DNA of 64,000 bases from Chlorokybus atmophyticus (Eukaryota > Streptophyta > Chlorokybophyceae > Chlorokybales > Chlorokybaceae). The first letter of the stretch is position 1. Every line of letters starts with the position of its first letter. The stretch spans positions 1,326,588-1,390,587 of the forward strand of contig RHPI01001037.1 in NCBI GenBank assembly GCA_009103225.1, written 5' to 3'. The position numbers were made by a program, and so were the translations under genes. The notes below the pieces were generated by a model that was not told where the DNA came from, did no database searches, and was given only the letters and a program-made list of their open reading frames with translations. Positions 45,716 through 57,413 of the stretch are shown here, one piece after another.

Positions 45716-46690
45716 TGTAACGATACCACTCACTTACTTGCTGGGCGGCTTGGCAAACTTATGCACAAGCACAAGGACTTACTACTGGAAGCCCTACCAG
45801 CGTCACTGGTGCAGTACCTTGCAGAGGAAGTCACAGCACCGCACCAAGGAAGGAGAGGATGACACCAACCTCTCTACTCAGCTCCCACACACTCACACAC
45901 TCAAGCACACCTCACACACATGTGCAAAGCTGCCACGAACATCACACCCCACATGGGATGAGAGGGAGAGCCCCTTGAACAACTAAACTAGGCGCCCCAC
46001 ACACAAGAGTCGAGTATGCACATGCTGAGCTGCCTCAACACATGTTGAGGCCGTTCATATACCCTCTCTTTGCTGCTCTCCGACCCAGAACATCCAAGTC
46101 CAAGGCTACATGCCTTGTCATGGCTGCGTTGACCACAACTCATGTCTAGGGCTGCCACATCAGCCCATGGACCTCTTTCAACGCCCAAGACTTACACATC
46201 AGCCTCGGACATCACACACATCATCATTTGACGTTGTGAACGTCCTTGGCTGGTCACATCAGCCTAGGACATCATACTCATGCATACATATGCATCCTTA
46301 TGCATACATATGCGCGCATATGCACACATATGTGCGTGCATGCATATACATGCATACATCTAGTACATACCTCTCATGCACGCATATGCACTTATATGCG
46401 TACATGTGCACACATATGCAAACACATGCATACACATGCGGACATATGCACACATATGTCTCTGTACATCACATGATGTCTCATCGGCTATGATCAGCCC
46501 TGTGCTTGCCATCATGCCTTGTGTAGTTCATCATGCTCAAGGCCGCACATGCTCTAGAGCAGACGTACATGAGAGCACACCCACAAGCACTACACACGCT
46601 TGCGTAATATGGGTCCCCATTTGGTCTCATCTTACTTACCACATAAGTAAGGGTCAGAGAATGACTTTTGCCTGCCTTGTGGGCGTGACA
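45716..46690 (-). repeat. 3' LTR (left copy)
   Basis: 975 bp, near-identical to the right copy over its length except for about 42 bp missing near 46190-46225 and scattered substitutions. It contains an ACATATGC-type microsatellite near 46286-46465. Confidence 0.93.
46286..46465. repeat. ACATATGC-type microsatellite inside the LTR
   Basis: Many near copies of CATATGCA/ACATGCAT in tandem, each nearly palindromic; the matching tract in the other LTR is at 50806-50985. Confidence 0.85.
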
Positions 46691-46942
46691 TTCCTCCCCA
46701 CTTGCATTGCAACGACCGCGTTGCAAAAGGGTGGGACACTAGTCCTGCACAAACCGCAGCCAGGCTGGCGAGGCCCAACTGAGTGGCAGTGCTTCACGTG
46801 AAACTGGTGCAAGTCGTGGGAGTGACAACCAACTCTGATACTGTGTACCAGTGCATGCGGGGTTGGTATGTCACATGAAGATGCTGTGGGCATGTGCACA
46901 TGCTCATACACGCTGAGCACTAGTAGCTCTGAGCACACGCTC

Positions 46943-47485
46943 TCAAGTGGCACCTGTGGATTTGAGCTCATTCTCAAACTCCTCCAACAAGGCAGCACAG
47001 TTTGCCAAGTTGGTTTTCGGCTCCCAGGTGTTATGCTCTTCGCCATAACCAAGCCACTTCACCAAGTACTGGATCCGAAAGTTCTTCTTGTACTTTAGGA
47101 ACCGTTTGCCAACAATGGCCTCGACCTCATATTCGAGATCGCCCTCAACCTCAACTGGAGGGGGAGGGGGTTGTACTGGACCGTCACTCTTGTACTGTTT
47201 CAGCAGTGCTACATGAAACACATCATGTACTCGCATGCTCTTCGGCAAGTCAAGCCGAAAGGCACGGTCACCAACACTGTCCGTGATGCGGAATGGACCC
47301 AGCCATCTTGGTAGCAACTTGCGTACCCCGCTTGTTTTGAGTCGAATGTTCTTCGAGCTCAACAACACTTGATCTCCAACTTGGAGCTCATCTCCAGGCC
47401 TACGTTGCCTGTTGGCATACATCTTTTGCCTGTCTTGTGCTGCTCTCAAGCAATCTTTTGCATGTGCCAACGAGGCATGAATGCT
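46943..47485 (-). pseudogene. Retrotransposon integrase C-terminus plus chromodomain
   Basis: Continues in the same frame as upstream pol after a stop at 47486-47488. It has a basic integrase tail (GPFRITDSVGDRAFRLDLP, HDVFHVALLKQY), a proline run PPPPP, and a chromodomain (YEVEAIVGKRFLKYKK, YLVKWLGYGEEHNTWEP). Chromodomains of this kind define chromoviruses and guide integration to heterochromatin marked by histone H3K9 methylation. Confidence 0.88.
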
Positions 47486-48067
47486 CTATGTGAAGTCTCT
47501 AGCCATCGGCACTTTGCTGAATGGCTCGACATTCAGAGACATGGGTGTCAACACATGACGACCGTAGTTCAGATAGAAAGGAGTGCTTCTTAGCGACTCA
47601 TGCCATGCATTGTTCACAGCGAACTCAGCAAGTGGCAGGTACACATCCCAATCTCTGTGACCACCTCCACACGACCTTTCACGCAACAGATTAGTGAGAG
47701 GGGCAACACGCGATGAGTAACCCAGAATGTACTTGCGGAAGTGGTTGCTCAAGCCTAAGAATGCGCGCAGCTCGTGCACATTCTTGGGACTAGGCCAATC
47801 CTTGACCTTGGCAACCTTCCTTGGGTCAGGGCGCACGCCCTCCTTGCTCACAATGTGCCCGAGGAACTCTAGTTCCTTCTTGCCAAACTCGCACTTGGGC
47901 ATGTAAGCATAGAAACGGTGCGCACGCAGCGTTTCCAACACCTCGCGCACTTGCGCGACGTGCATGTTAGCATCCTTGCTGAACACAAGTATATCATCAA
48001 GATATACAAGCATCATAGTTTAAAAGGTGGCTGGCGCATTCGTCAGACCACAAGGCAGCACTTTATA
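47486..48067 (-). pseudogene. Retrotransposon reverse transcriptase C-terminal half fused to integrase fragment
   Basis: Contains the catalytic YLDDILVFSK box and FLGHIVSKEGVRPDP, then LSNHFRKYI and APLTNLL. Immediately after, the sequence jumps to an integrase fragment (DVYLPLAEFAVNNAW, STPFYLNYGRHVLTP). RNase H, the integrase zinc finger and most of the DDE core are absent, so a large internal deletion has occurred. A TAA stop lies at 48020-48022, and about a dozen residues usually found before YLDD are also missing. Confidence 0.88.
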
Positions 48068-49891
48068 CTAAAAGTGTCCCACAGGCGTTTTGAACGCTGT
48101 CTTGGGCACATCTTCCGGTGAAATCTGATGGTACCCAGTGATGAGATCCAAGGAGCTGAACACTGAGGCACCGCTCAGTTGATCAAGCAAATCATCTATC
48201 CTTGGCAGCGGATACCTGTTCTTGATGGTCAGCTTGTTCAAGGCCCTATAGTCTACGCACATGCGTAGCCTGCCGTCCTTCTTAGGTACGAAAAGAATGG
48301 GTGCTCCGAAAGAAAAGCTACTTGGCTCAATCAATCCCTTCTCAAGCAAGGCCTTGATCTGCCCCTCCATGTCCGCATACTCTGCTGGACTCAGTTTATA
48401 CACAGGTCTGAACGGAGGCTGCGCATCAGACTCTAGAGGGATCGTATGCCAGACGTCCCTCTCAGGTGGCAATGCAGGCAGTTCAGCTTGAAACACATCA
48501 GAAAATTCAGACAACAGACCTTCAAGGGTCGTGTCTGGTGGCTTGCCACCGGTCTCACCAACTGAGGTGGAAGTGTCGTCGTTGCCGACTGGCCGGACGA
48601 GCACTAGAAGAGGTTGAGCTCCATGGTGAACAGCCCTCTTCACCTGCATGGCACTCAATAAAGAACATAAGACATCTGTACTTGATGCATCATCAACAGA
48701 GCTAACAGTGAGCGCAACATTGTGCCCATCTGCATGCAAGGTCACACGACCTCGACCTTTGCGAACACTGCAAAGTTTTGTGTCCGCATCTGTGCGTAAG
48801 CCACATGCTTGCTCCCAGTGGCTGCCAACAATGACATCCACACCTGGCACCTCTACTGGAATGACCAAGAACTTGAGCTGAGCATGATAGCCTTGCATAC
48901 GCACAGTCAAGCGTACAACTCCCCGCACGGGGATCTCAAGCTTGTTCAAGGCAACAACCGTGTCATCACACTTGCTGACACGAATGCTTAAGCGTCGCAC
49001 AAGAGATTCACTCACGAAGTTCTCAGGTGTGCCCATGTCTATCATCAAGATGCACGGCACATGCGCAACAGAAGCCTTGAACAACCAAGTCAAGTTCAGA
49101 GTACTTACCTCATGGATGGCAGGGGGGTCATACAACACACGCATCTGCCCCTTACCTAGCTTGACCTCTCCCAGGACCTGCATGACTTTAACAAAGCGGG
49201 TCCACAACCCAGGACGCTTGGGTACAACCACGCATGCACTTGTGTTGTGCGCACTCTTGCTCTTGCAATCCACATAGTGCTTGAGCATGTTTGACAGCTC
49301 GTCAACAGGTGCATTAAGCAAGAGACACTTGCCCGCACAGTCGTGCTGCATGCATTGAGTATCTACCTGTACACCCAACTCGTTCTCCCACACAGCGACA
49401 TTACGTGGTTGGGGAAGGCGTGACATCAAGTCACTGAAAGCACATTGCGTATCAACGTCCACAGAGCAACTAGCCATTGGCAATCCCTGATGTATACATG
49501 GGTTCTTGCTCTCTTCATGTCCCTCATACATGAGAGCATGGCCCCGAGCAGCATCAGCTTCAGCTTCACAGAGCTGTGCTTCACGGCTAAGCTTACGCTC
49601 TCGGTGGTTCTGTACAATTGCATCAACAGATGCACCAACATGTCCTTTACTTGGGATTGCACAGTCAACGATGTCACTTGACCGTTGCCATTGAGCTATG
49701 TTGGCCTCGTGTTGTTGCTGTAACTCTGTTACCTGCTCACACAACGTGGCAACCAAAGTGGTAAGCTGTCGAGTGGTCTTAGCGACATCATGGCTCCAAG
49801 ATACCTCCTCTCTTGCTGTATGCTCTTGCTCAGCCATTTCCACAAAGGTTAGGGCCAACACCACAAAGTGAGGTCCCTGTAACAGATGCAC
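48068..49891 (-). CDS. Retrotransposon gag-protease-reverse transcriptase N-terminal part
   Basis: An uninterrupted 607-codon frame ending in TAG at 48068-48070. The first ~250 residues are gag-like (coiled-coil segments with [19 protein letters not shown]) without an obvious zinc knuckle. A retropepsin-like fold follows with [17 protein letters not shown] (D-x-G, where D-T/S-G is usual), [17 protein letters not shown]. The reverse transcriptase begins with [56 protein letters not shown] and [13 protein letters not shown]. The stop falls just before the YKVLPCGL region. The stop may reflect decay. Confidence 0.85.
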   Translation of the reverse strand: MHLLQGPHFVVLALTFVEMAEQEHTAREEVSWSHDVAKTTRQLTTLVATLCEQVTELQQQHEANIAQWQRSSDIVDCAIPSKGHVGASVDAIVQNHRERKLSREAQLCEAEADAARGHALMYEGHEESKNPCIHQGLPMASCSVDVDTQCAFSDLMSRLPQPRNVAVWENELGVQVDTQCMQHDCAGKCLLLNAPVDELSNMLKHYVDCKSKSAHNTSACVVVPKRPGLWTRFVKVMQVLGEVKLGKGQMRVLYDPPAIHEVSTLNLTWLFKASVAHVPCILMIDMGTPENFVSESLVRRLSIRVSKCDDTVVALNKLEIPVRGVVRLTVRMQGYHAQLKFLVIPVEVPGVDVIVGSHWEQACGLRTDADTKLCSVRKGRGRVTLHADGHNVALTVSSVDDASSTDVLCSLLSAMQVKRAVHHGAQPLLVLVRPVGNDDTSTSVGETGGKPPDTTLEGLLSEFSDVFQAELPALPPERDVWHTIPLESDAQPPFRPVYKLSPAEYADMEGQIKALLEKGLIEPSSFSFGAPILFVPKKDGRLRMCVDYRALNKLTIKNRYPLPRIDDLLDQLSGASVFSSLDLITGYHQISPEDVPKTAFKTPVGHF

Positions 49892-50193
49892 TCACGCGCA
49901 CACGCGCGCACACACGCGCACACGCGCAGCTGGTGCAGCAACAAGCCAATGCGTGTGTAATGCTGTGTATGTGCAGCAAGAACACACAACTAATGCTCAA
50001 ATCAGCGTGTAGAACGACCCACACCGTGCATGCAAGTGTGCACGCAGCTGGACGCACCAACTAGCATGCACAATCAGCTCAAAACCCTGCCATTTAGTGC
50101 GTGCAAGCAAAGAATGCAATGCACGCACGGTGCAGCAAGTGCATGAGCTGATGGGCAAGCATGCAAGGCTTGGAATGCAAGCTCCGAGTCCAA

Positions 50194-51210
50194 TGTAACG
50201 ATACCACTCACTTACTTGCTGGGCGGCTTGGCAAACTTATGCACAAGCACAAGGACTTACTACTGGAAGCCCTACCAGCGTCACTGGTGCAGTACCTTGC
50301 AGAGGAAGTCACAGCACCGCACCAAGGAAGGAGAGGATGACACCAACCTCTCTACTCAGCTCCCACACACTCACACACTCAAGCACACCTCACACACATG
50401 TGCAAAGCTGCCACGGACATCACACCCCACATGGGATGAGAGGGAGAGCCCCTTGAACAACTAAACTAGGCACCCCACACACAAGAGTCGAGTATGCACA
50501 TGCTGAGCTGCCTCAACACATGTTGAGGCCGTTCATATACCCTCTCTTTGCTGCTCTCCGACCTAGAACATCCAAGTCCAAGGCTACATGCCTTGTCATG
50601 GCTGCGTTGACCACAACTCATGTCTAGGGCTGCCACATCAGCCCTTGGACCTCTTTCAACGCCCAAGACTGATCACACATCAGCCTCGGACATTGTAAAC
50701 GTCCCTAGGTTGGTCACATCAGCCTAGGACATCACACACATCATCCTTGGACGTTGTGAACGTCTTTGGCTGGTCACATCAGCCTAGGACATCATACTCA
50801 TGCATACATATGCATCCTTATGCATACATATGCGCGCATATGCACACATATGCGCATGCATGCATATACATGCATACATCTAATACATACCTCTCATGCA
50901 CGCATATGCACTCATATGCGTACATGTGCACACATATGCAAACACATGCATACACATGCGGACATATACACACATATGTCTCTGTACATCACATGATGTC
51001 TCATCGGCTATAATCAGCCCTGTGCTTGCCATCATGCCTTGTGTAGTTCATCATGCTCAAGGCCGCACATGCTCTAGAGCAGACCTATATGAGAGCACAC
51101 CCACAAGCACTACACACGCTTGCGTAGTTTGGGTCCCCACTTGGTCTCATCTTACTTACCACATAAGTAAGGGACAGAGAATGACTTTTGCCTGCCCTGT
51201 GGGCGTGACA
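50194..51210 (-). repeat. 5' LTR (right copy)
   Basis: 1017 bp, starting TGTAACGATACC and ending GGGCGTGACA in plus orientation, exactly like the left copy. Includes an ACATATGC-type repeat near 50806-50985. Confidence 0.93.
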
Positions 51211-51215
51211 TCCAT

Positions 51216-52139
51216 GATGCGTGAGATAATGGCCATCATTTTTTTAACATCATGTACACAATATTTATCATCGTGCAAATGCAAGCATTGTGCAGCATTG
51301 AATAACGATCATTGCACAAGAGGTGCATGTTACCGCTCACATGCAATGCAGCACGCATGCTGCGCCTTGCGGGATGCCACGCGCAACATGCACGCAATAA
51401 GTAGTGTTTTAATTGGCGGTCTTAATAGGCATGTGGCTCTTATGTATTTGCTCGATAGCTTTACACAAGATAATGATGAACCCTTTAAAAAAAAAAAACA
51501 TTTACACAATTTGATTGATAAAGCCACAAAACAACCCAAAAACTAATCACATGCACATCGTACTGATGCTTGCACAACCTGTTGGCTTTATAACTTCACA
51601 TGTTGTGGAGCAAATGTGGCATCCGATTGAATGCTTCGCAGAAACACGAGTTGCTGCATTTTAGCCTGACCATCACAATTGCGACCACTGCAATTGCGCA
51701 TTGCCTCTACCGGCCATGGCCAATGGTGCAGTCAGGGCTGCGCATCGCCGTTGAGCGCGTTGGGCGCACAGATTTTGAAATTCCGGCTCGGCGGGAGAGG
51801 CGAGCGACGGCGGCGACGGTGGTGGCGGCGGCTGGGTGGGCGAGCTGGACGGCGTGGCCGGGTGTGTAGGGTGGCTTGGGATTGAATTTGACGGTAGCCA
51901 CGTGTAGGGGTTGCCTTGCCGTCGGCTTTGGGTGCAGGAGAGAGAGGGTCGTTGCCTCTTGTGTCCAGGGGCAGGGGCCGGGCATGAGGCGGAGGAGAGG
52001 CGCAGGCATGAGGACCAGGGCACCGCCGCCTGCTGCCTGTCGTTGTGGACAGTGGCAGACGGCGTGTTAGCTGGGGGAAGCAGAGAGCCTTCCACGGACA
52101 ACGGGCGGCTTGTGCTTCGGGGGTTTTAGGGTTTTTGAC
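51216..52139. other. Spacer and probable 5' UTR of the HMG/AT-hook gene
   Basis: AT-rich near the retrotransposon, then GC-rich from 51780 to 52130. A telo-box-like TTTTAGGGTTTTT lies at 52124-52136, three bases before the ATG. GC-rich open frames here show no protein resemblance. Confidence 0.5.
52124..52136 (+). promoter_or_regulatory. Telo-box-like motif at the start codon
   Basis: TTTTAGGGTTTTT ends three bases before ATG 52140. It contains the plant telo-box core. Position so near the ATG implies a very short leader or a motif within the 5' UTR. Confidence 0.5.
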
Positions 52140-52217
52140 ATGGCTGACAGCAGCGGGCAAATGGGTGAGTACCATCAGGAGCACTACCATCAACAGCAGG
52201 AGGACGGTGCTGCCGCT

Positions 52218-52248
<31 letters not shown>

Positions 52249-53921
52249 GAGAAGGAATAGGAGCAGGACCAGAACCAGAACCAGAACCAGGAGCAGCAGG
52301 AGGAGGAGAAGGAGGAGGTGTTGGTGGTGAACTCAGCCCCGGGGTGATTAGGTTCACGCACCCGCTGGCTTCGCAGAGCGTTAAGGCCATCGCCTTCAAC
52401 GCCTACGCGAGCAGCGTCAGGACAGGGCTTAGGGCAGCCTATGCCAATGCTGACTCCGGCCCTGAAGCCTTAGCCGAAGTGGAGAAGCTCATAGGCGTTC
52501 ACTGGGCCGAGCTGCCCCTGTCACAAAAGCAGCCCTTTATCGCCCAGGTTAGTGCACGTTTTCTTGGTTTACTTTGTGCATGTGCATGTATGCGTGCATG
52601 TCACTTTACACCAGAAAGAGTTGAGTAGTACCCCCCCNNNNNNNNNNNNNNNNNNNNNNNNNNNNNNNNNNNNNNNNNNNNNNNNNNNNNNNNNNNNNNN
52701 NNNNNNNNNNNNNNNNNNNNNNNNNNNNNNNNNNNNNNNNNNNNNNNNNNNNNNNNNNNNNNNNNNNNNNNNNNNNNNNNNNNNNNNNNNNNNNNNNNNN
52801 NNNNNNNNNNNNNNNNNNNNNNNNNNNNNNNNNNNNNNNNNNNNNNNNNNNNNNNNNNNNNNNNNNNNNNNNNNNNNNNNNNNNNNNNNNNNNNNNNNNN
52901 NNNNNNNNNNNNNNNNNNNNNNNCACCCACACCCACACACAAGTGTAATGGGTATTGCTTATGGACTGGTGGTGGTGTGCGGCAACGCATTGTAATATCA
53001 ATATGGTTGGGTCACGACAAGTAACTTGATGCCTATTATACCAGGCGCGATCGGATAAGGCAGAGTTTTTCAGGCAGAATGGGTGGGTGGGCTCAACAGA
53101 TGCCATCGACAATGCCGTGCTCGCTATGGGTGATGATGGCACTGTTGAGTTGGTGAAGCGCAAGCGCGGTCGGCCTCCGAAGCTTCGAGAAGACGGTACT
53201 GCTGCGCCCGCCCCATTATCATCCTCTGTGCCACGAAGAAAGGTGCATGTGCAACATTGTGGTGACTACGTAACGATTAGACAACACTTATCAGCTTTCA
53301 CATCAAGTAGTTGCACTGTTGCACTGTCTGCGTGCTGAAGTGTGCGTTGAGCATGCATCGATGGCGCTGCTTAGAGTGGTCAATATTGTTATTGGAAGCT
53401 CATGTGCTTGCAATGCACTATGGTCTAGCTGTGTACCATTCACATGTACTGTGATGTATATCAACAGATTTTGGGTGCAATGTTCAAGAATGTTGGGGTC
53501 ACTTGCACATGACAGTATTGTCATTTTCTTGTGTACGTCAGACAAATCACTGTCAAGTTGTTACTTCATCAATTGCTTGCTCATCATTGAAGCTGAAACA
53601 TTGTTTCATGTGCAGTACAAGGCCCGCGTGAAGCCAGCGCAGCAGGCAGCGGAGGATACCAATGTAATCGGGACGCAAGTGGACGGCATTGTGGACGGCA
53701 TCTTCGACGTTGGCTTGTTCATCACGGCGAGAGTGGCCGGCCCATCCGGGCAGCCGATTGTGCTTCGTGGGCTCGTGTTTCGCCCCGATGTTGCCACGCC
53801 CATTGACACCCCCAATGGGCTGTGCAGCCCTTCGCTCCAGAATGTCCCGAACGTGTCGGTGATCACAACAATGTCACAATCTGGCGAGCAGCCACAGCTG
53901 GAAGCTGAGTTGCAAATATAA
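52140..53921 (+). CDS. Nuclear protein with HMG-like segment, AT-hook and conserved C-terminal domain
   Basis: Three exons, 52140-52547, 53045-53242 and 53616-53921, all phase 0, 303 residues; an N gap (52638-52923) lies in intron 1 and could hide an extra exon, though phases fit without one. The N-terminus is rich in His, Gln, poly-Ala, Glu-Pro and Gly. An HMG-box-like helix region spans the first junction (HWAELPLSQKQPFIAQ, then ARSDKAEFFRQ). An AT-hook follows: KRKRGRPPKL. The C-terminal part (VVDGIFDVGLFITARV, VLRGLVFRPDVATPI) matches a conserved plant nuclear module of the form V-D-G-x-F-D-x-G...LRGVVF-P. It probably binds AT-rich DNA. The exact family name is not known to me. Confidence 0.85.
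52638..52923. other. Assembly gap (run of N)
   Basis: 286 undetermined bases, flanked by a C7 run on the left and CA-rich repeats on the right. Confidence 1.
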
Positions 53922-54969
53922 GCGCACGCCCTTGCTGAGGATGGTGGATTATCTGCCATGTCCCATTCTGCCGCATGAGACGAGTCAACATAATGCAGTA
54001 CTTGCGCTTGGCGCTGGTAGCATTTCCTGTATGATAGTCAGCTGCTTGCCGCGCCCTGCCAAAGTACTTGCAGATACTGTACCTGTGCACTGCACAGTAT
54101 ACAAAAGATGCAAGGTGGATCACGCACATGCAAGTCACACCGCACTCACATGGCATACACAACTTCATCACACCATCTTCACCATGTCAGAGAGACATTT
54201 TCACCATGCTTCCACATACAGCACCACCGGACTATATGCTGTCGCAGTTCTTTATACAGTAGGTGAATAGTGAGTGTCGTGCTTAATGTGCAACATGGTA
54301 GCAGTATTGTGCCAAATTGTAATTAGCTTGCCAGCATCCATCTCTGTTGTGTCCTTTCTGGCATGCCTGTCATTGTAGAAGGTGTCACATGGTTGTATGC
54401 ATAAACTAACCAAACACAACAATCTGCCACACAACCAAGTGACTTGGATTAAGGTTGGACCGTACAATACCTACCGCTTGATGTTCAAGCCCGTGCCCCT
54501 CGCCTGATGCTGCCTTCATTTCATCGCACATGGAAGCCAGCCCCCTAGCCTTGTATAGCTTGGTTGCTTGTTGCCATGTGTGGTTGCGGTTGTGGAGCTT
54601 GTTGCTTGCTTGTCTATTGGTTCTGCCCCCTCTCTTGCAATACACTATTCTAAGTATGCAAATCGTTTACATCTGCAGCTAAAATTGTTCGCCTTATGCG
54701 TAACAAAATTAAATGCTGATATATCGTAAGGCATGCACTTTTGCAACCAAGTTGTGCAGCATGATGCACATGCTATGGTTTTTGCGTATGCCAGCGGGCC
54801 CGCTTTCATATGCGCGCATAAGGCAGATTTAAGGGTCAGGGAACACAAATAGCTGAAACACGTTATGTATTTAAGGAAAAGGCAGGCAATGACGTACATG
54901 ACAATGCACATATACAAACAATATTACGTGACTTCAAACCACGTACACTACTTAAGTTCGACGAGGAGT

Positions 54970-54985
54970 GGGGGGGGGGGGGGGN

Positions 54986-55034
<49 letters not shown>

Positions 55035-55040
55035 GGGGGG
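54970..55040. repeat. Poly-G tract with one N
   Basis: About 65 consecutive G with an undetermined base at 54985 and one A near the end. True length is unreliable in such a run. Confidence 0.9.
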
Positions 55041-55689
55041 ATATGTGCATGCGTGCAAAGCATGTAGTATAAACAAAAATCAAGATTGGCTATAGGTATG
55101 GGGTAAAAGAGGTATGCTTGCATGATTGCGGGTGCACATTTAGACTATATCCTACAGAGTGCAACTTTACGCAATTGGAATGATTATCATCCATGCTTGC
55201 CATAACATGTATGTATTTGGTAATCACACACAATGTTAATACGACTCATGTGTATGCGTTAAACTTATTAAAATCAACAACTATTTGGTAGCATCTTACA
55301 TGCCAGCTACAACATGTCCGCACGCATTTGTACATATTATTATTCATGATATTGCATATTGTTACGCCGGGCGGGGGGGAAATTATCACCAAAACTATGT
55401 ACAGTAATCACACACTATTACATGTAGTGACTGTACACTCCCTTAACCACCTTTCGTTGAATGAACAACTACTTGGTAACTTAAGGGTTATGGTCACCTA
55501 GCTTAGGTACCCCTACCTTAGCCCCAAAAGCCCAGAGCTCAAGTCGTGCGGCGGCTACCCTCCACCCGCGACTGGCTCTTTTTTTATGGCGAAATCCATC
55601 GCCATGAGCTTTACTAGGAACTATCTTGGCTAAGACCTACTTGGTCTAAAGCCTTCTACCAGATCCCCATTCACTCACCCAAGTGATTG

Positions 55690-56160
55690 GTTTAGTTCAC
55701 CCGGCATTAGTTCACTGGCATTCTGCAAAGTGACCAATAATGCGAATCCGCGATTTCTGTGCTTGCGGCCATGGTAGGCGGCGCTGCCACGCGCTGCGTA
55801 TCGGCACACGCGGGAGGGGGCTAATGCCTTAGCCGATTTTCTGTCGCGACGTCGCGTCGCGAAGTGATCTAATAGTTGATTCACTAGTGAATCAACTTTT
55901 GTTCACTACCTTGTCGGCTTTATGAATCACTTTACTAGTGAATTAACTTAGTTCACCAGTGATTCACTTTTGGCTCTCCCATCTATTAGTCCCCTCATAT
56001 TAGGGTGATTCACTTAATTCACTTACGAACCCCTAGTGAACTATTTTAGTTCATGTTCGTAACTGGACTAGTGAACTAATTTAGTTCACTATGTTGATTC
56101 ACTTCGCAGGTGGATCAACCCCTTCGCGAACTCATTTCGCGAAGTCCTTTTTGTTCACCC
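55690..56160. repeat. TTCAC/GTGAA palindrome-rich array
   Basis: At least a dozen TTCAC or GTGAA half-sites, often paired as TTCACTAGTGAA or AGTTCAC, densest at 55870-56105. Example palindromes: GATTCACTAGTGAATC at 55878-55893 and TTACTAGTGAATTAA near 55931. The region may be an old foldback or a protein-binding array. Confidence 0.7.
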
Positions 56161-57323
56161 TAGGTAGGCTACTTCGCTCTATTCATCTGATCCAAATAAG
56201 CCGCCTTGGATTGGCCTAAATGAACCTTATAATTACACATGCTTTTTCCTATGATGCTTCACGCGATTGGCCCCATAAGCCCACATCGCGGTAATAAATC
56301 ATTATACTAAAGCCATGTGCTTTTATCTTCCTACTCAAGACGCCCATACATTCATGAACAGGGTAATTCCTAGTCAACCACTTCTAATTAGATGCATGCG
56401 AATGCTCTAACTAGCCAGGCCTAAAATTAGCGATGCATTGCACTCGTGTTAAAGCTCAAACACGAACACACGCATTCAAAGCTTGTATAACAAACCAAGA
56501 TAATCCAACCAAGGTTCATTAAACTTTTGTCTCTCGCTAATTAAACTTATATATACACTGTACATGACCAGCTATAGTAGCTAGGCCGTAACACATATAA
56601 TATCGCAATGCTGCATTATGCATCAAGTTATATGTAATTTTATTGATGATGCAATGCAACATCGTTGTTGACACTGGACACATGAGCAATGTCATTAAAC
56701 TTTGATTAACATTTTTGTATTATATTATAAACGGCATGCATCAATTGAAAACAGTTTTAATGCACCATGCAATATACTGTATGTATCTCGACCCTATTGT
56801 GAAGAAGTTATGAGCGACTTGTTATCCTTAACCGTAAATCATGAAAAAGATGAAGTCTATATGATGCTTTTTATGTTGATGAACAGGATTATCAGATATA
56901 ACGGTGTAACGTTATGGTGCAACCCTTCAGCTTACTGCTCGCGTTGCACAAACTGTTGTCATGCATTGTGTGACACAATTTGTGTTACAATGTTATGGTC
57001 ACGTGGCAAACTGGCTTGCTGCTGACGTGGAAAAGCGCCTCACATGAAACGAATGAAGCACACAGAATCCGTCAAACACTTCACTGTTTACCACTGCAAT
57101 CTGTCGATCAATTAATGAACGGACGCCGGCCAGAACCAGCCTGGCCACAAGCTGGCCCGCCACCGGGCCTTACGTCCACAGCGCATTCACTGTCTCAGCA
57201 CATGGTATTGTGCAGCCAAAGTTAGGGGTAACTTATGCCTGCAAATGCAGTGACTGTCTACATCGCAGGCGGTTTGGGAAGGGTAGATAAGACCCGAGGT
57301 TTGGCGAACGTTAGTCAAGTTGC

Positions 57324-57332
57324 TTAGGGTTT
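57324..57332 (+). promoter_or_regulatory. Telo-box-like motif upstream of the E2 gene
   Basis: TTAGGGTTT followed by AGGTTTAG, 82 bases before ATG 57414. Confidence 0.45.
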
Positions 57333-57413
57333 AGGTTTAGTGTTTGCAGTTGTGTGTCAAGTGGCTGGCATTGGCGGTGGCGGCAGTAGTGGTGTAGGTG
57401 TGGCTGGGCAGCG

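Larger units (their letters stand above)
45716..51210 (-). mobile_element. Ty3/Gypsy chromovirus-type LTR retrotransposon, defective
   Basis: A complete insertion 5.5 kb long, in minus orientation, bounded by direct 5-bp target duplications TCCAT at 45711-45715 and 51211-51215. Two LTRs start TG and end CA. The primer-binding site (TTGGACTCGGAGC) follows the 5' LTR directly, and a polypurine tract (AAGTGGGGAGGAA) precedes the 3' LTR. The inside holds one long gag-pol frame with protease, reverse transcriptase, an integrase tail and a chromodomain. Two things break it: RNase H and the integrase catalytic core are missing, and three in-frame stops interrupt pol. The element can only be non-autonomous. 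It inserted into a spacer, not into a gene. Confidence 0.95.
53922..57413. other. 3.5-kb AT-rich repeat-bearing spacer
   Basis: Holds a poly-G run (54970-55040), a segment 55480-56220 rich in TTCAC/GTGAA palindromes, and a promoter-like end with TTAGGGTTT at 57324-57332. No coding segment is supported. Confidence 0.5.

Noticed and set aside
46255-46480. His/Thr/Tyr-rich open frames in the LTR
   Set aside because: They are translations of the ACATATGC repeat, present in both LTRs.
51732-52361. Long minus-strand open frame opposite the HMG/AT-hook start
   Set aside because: Shadow of the GC-rich first exon and leader; Pro/Ser/Arg low complexity without domain pattern.
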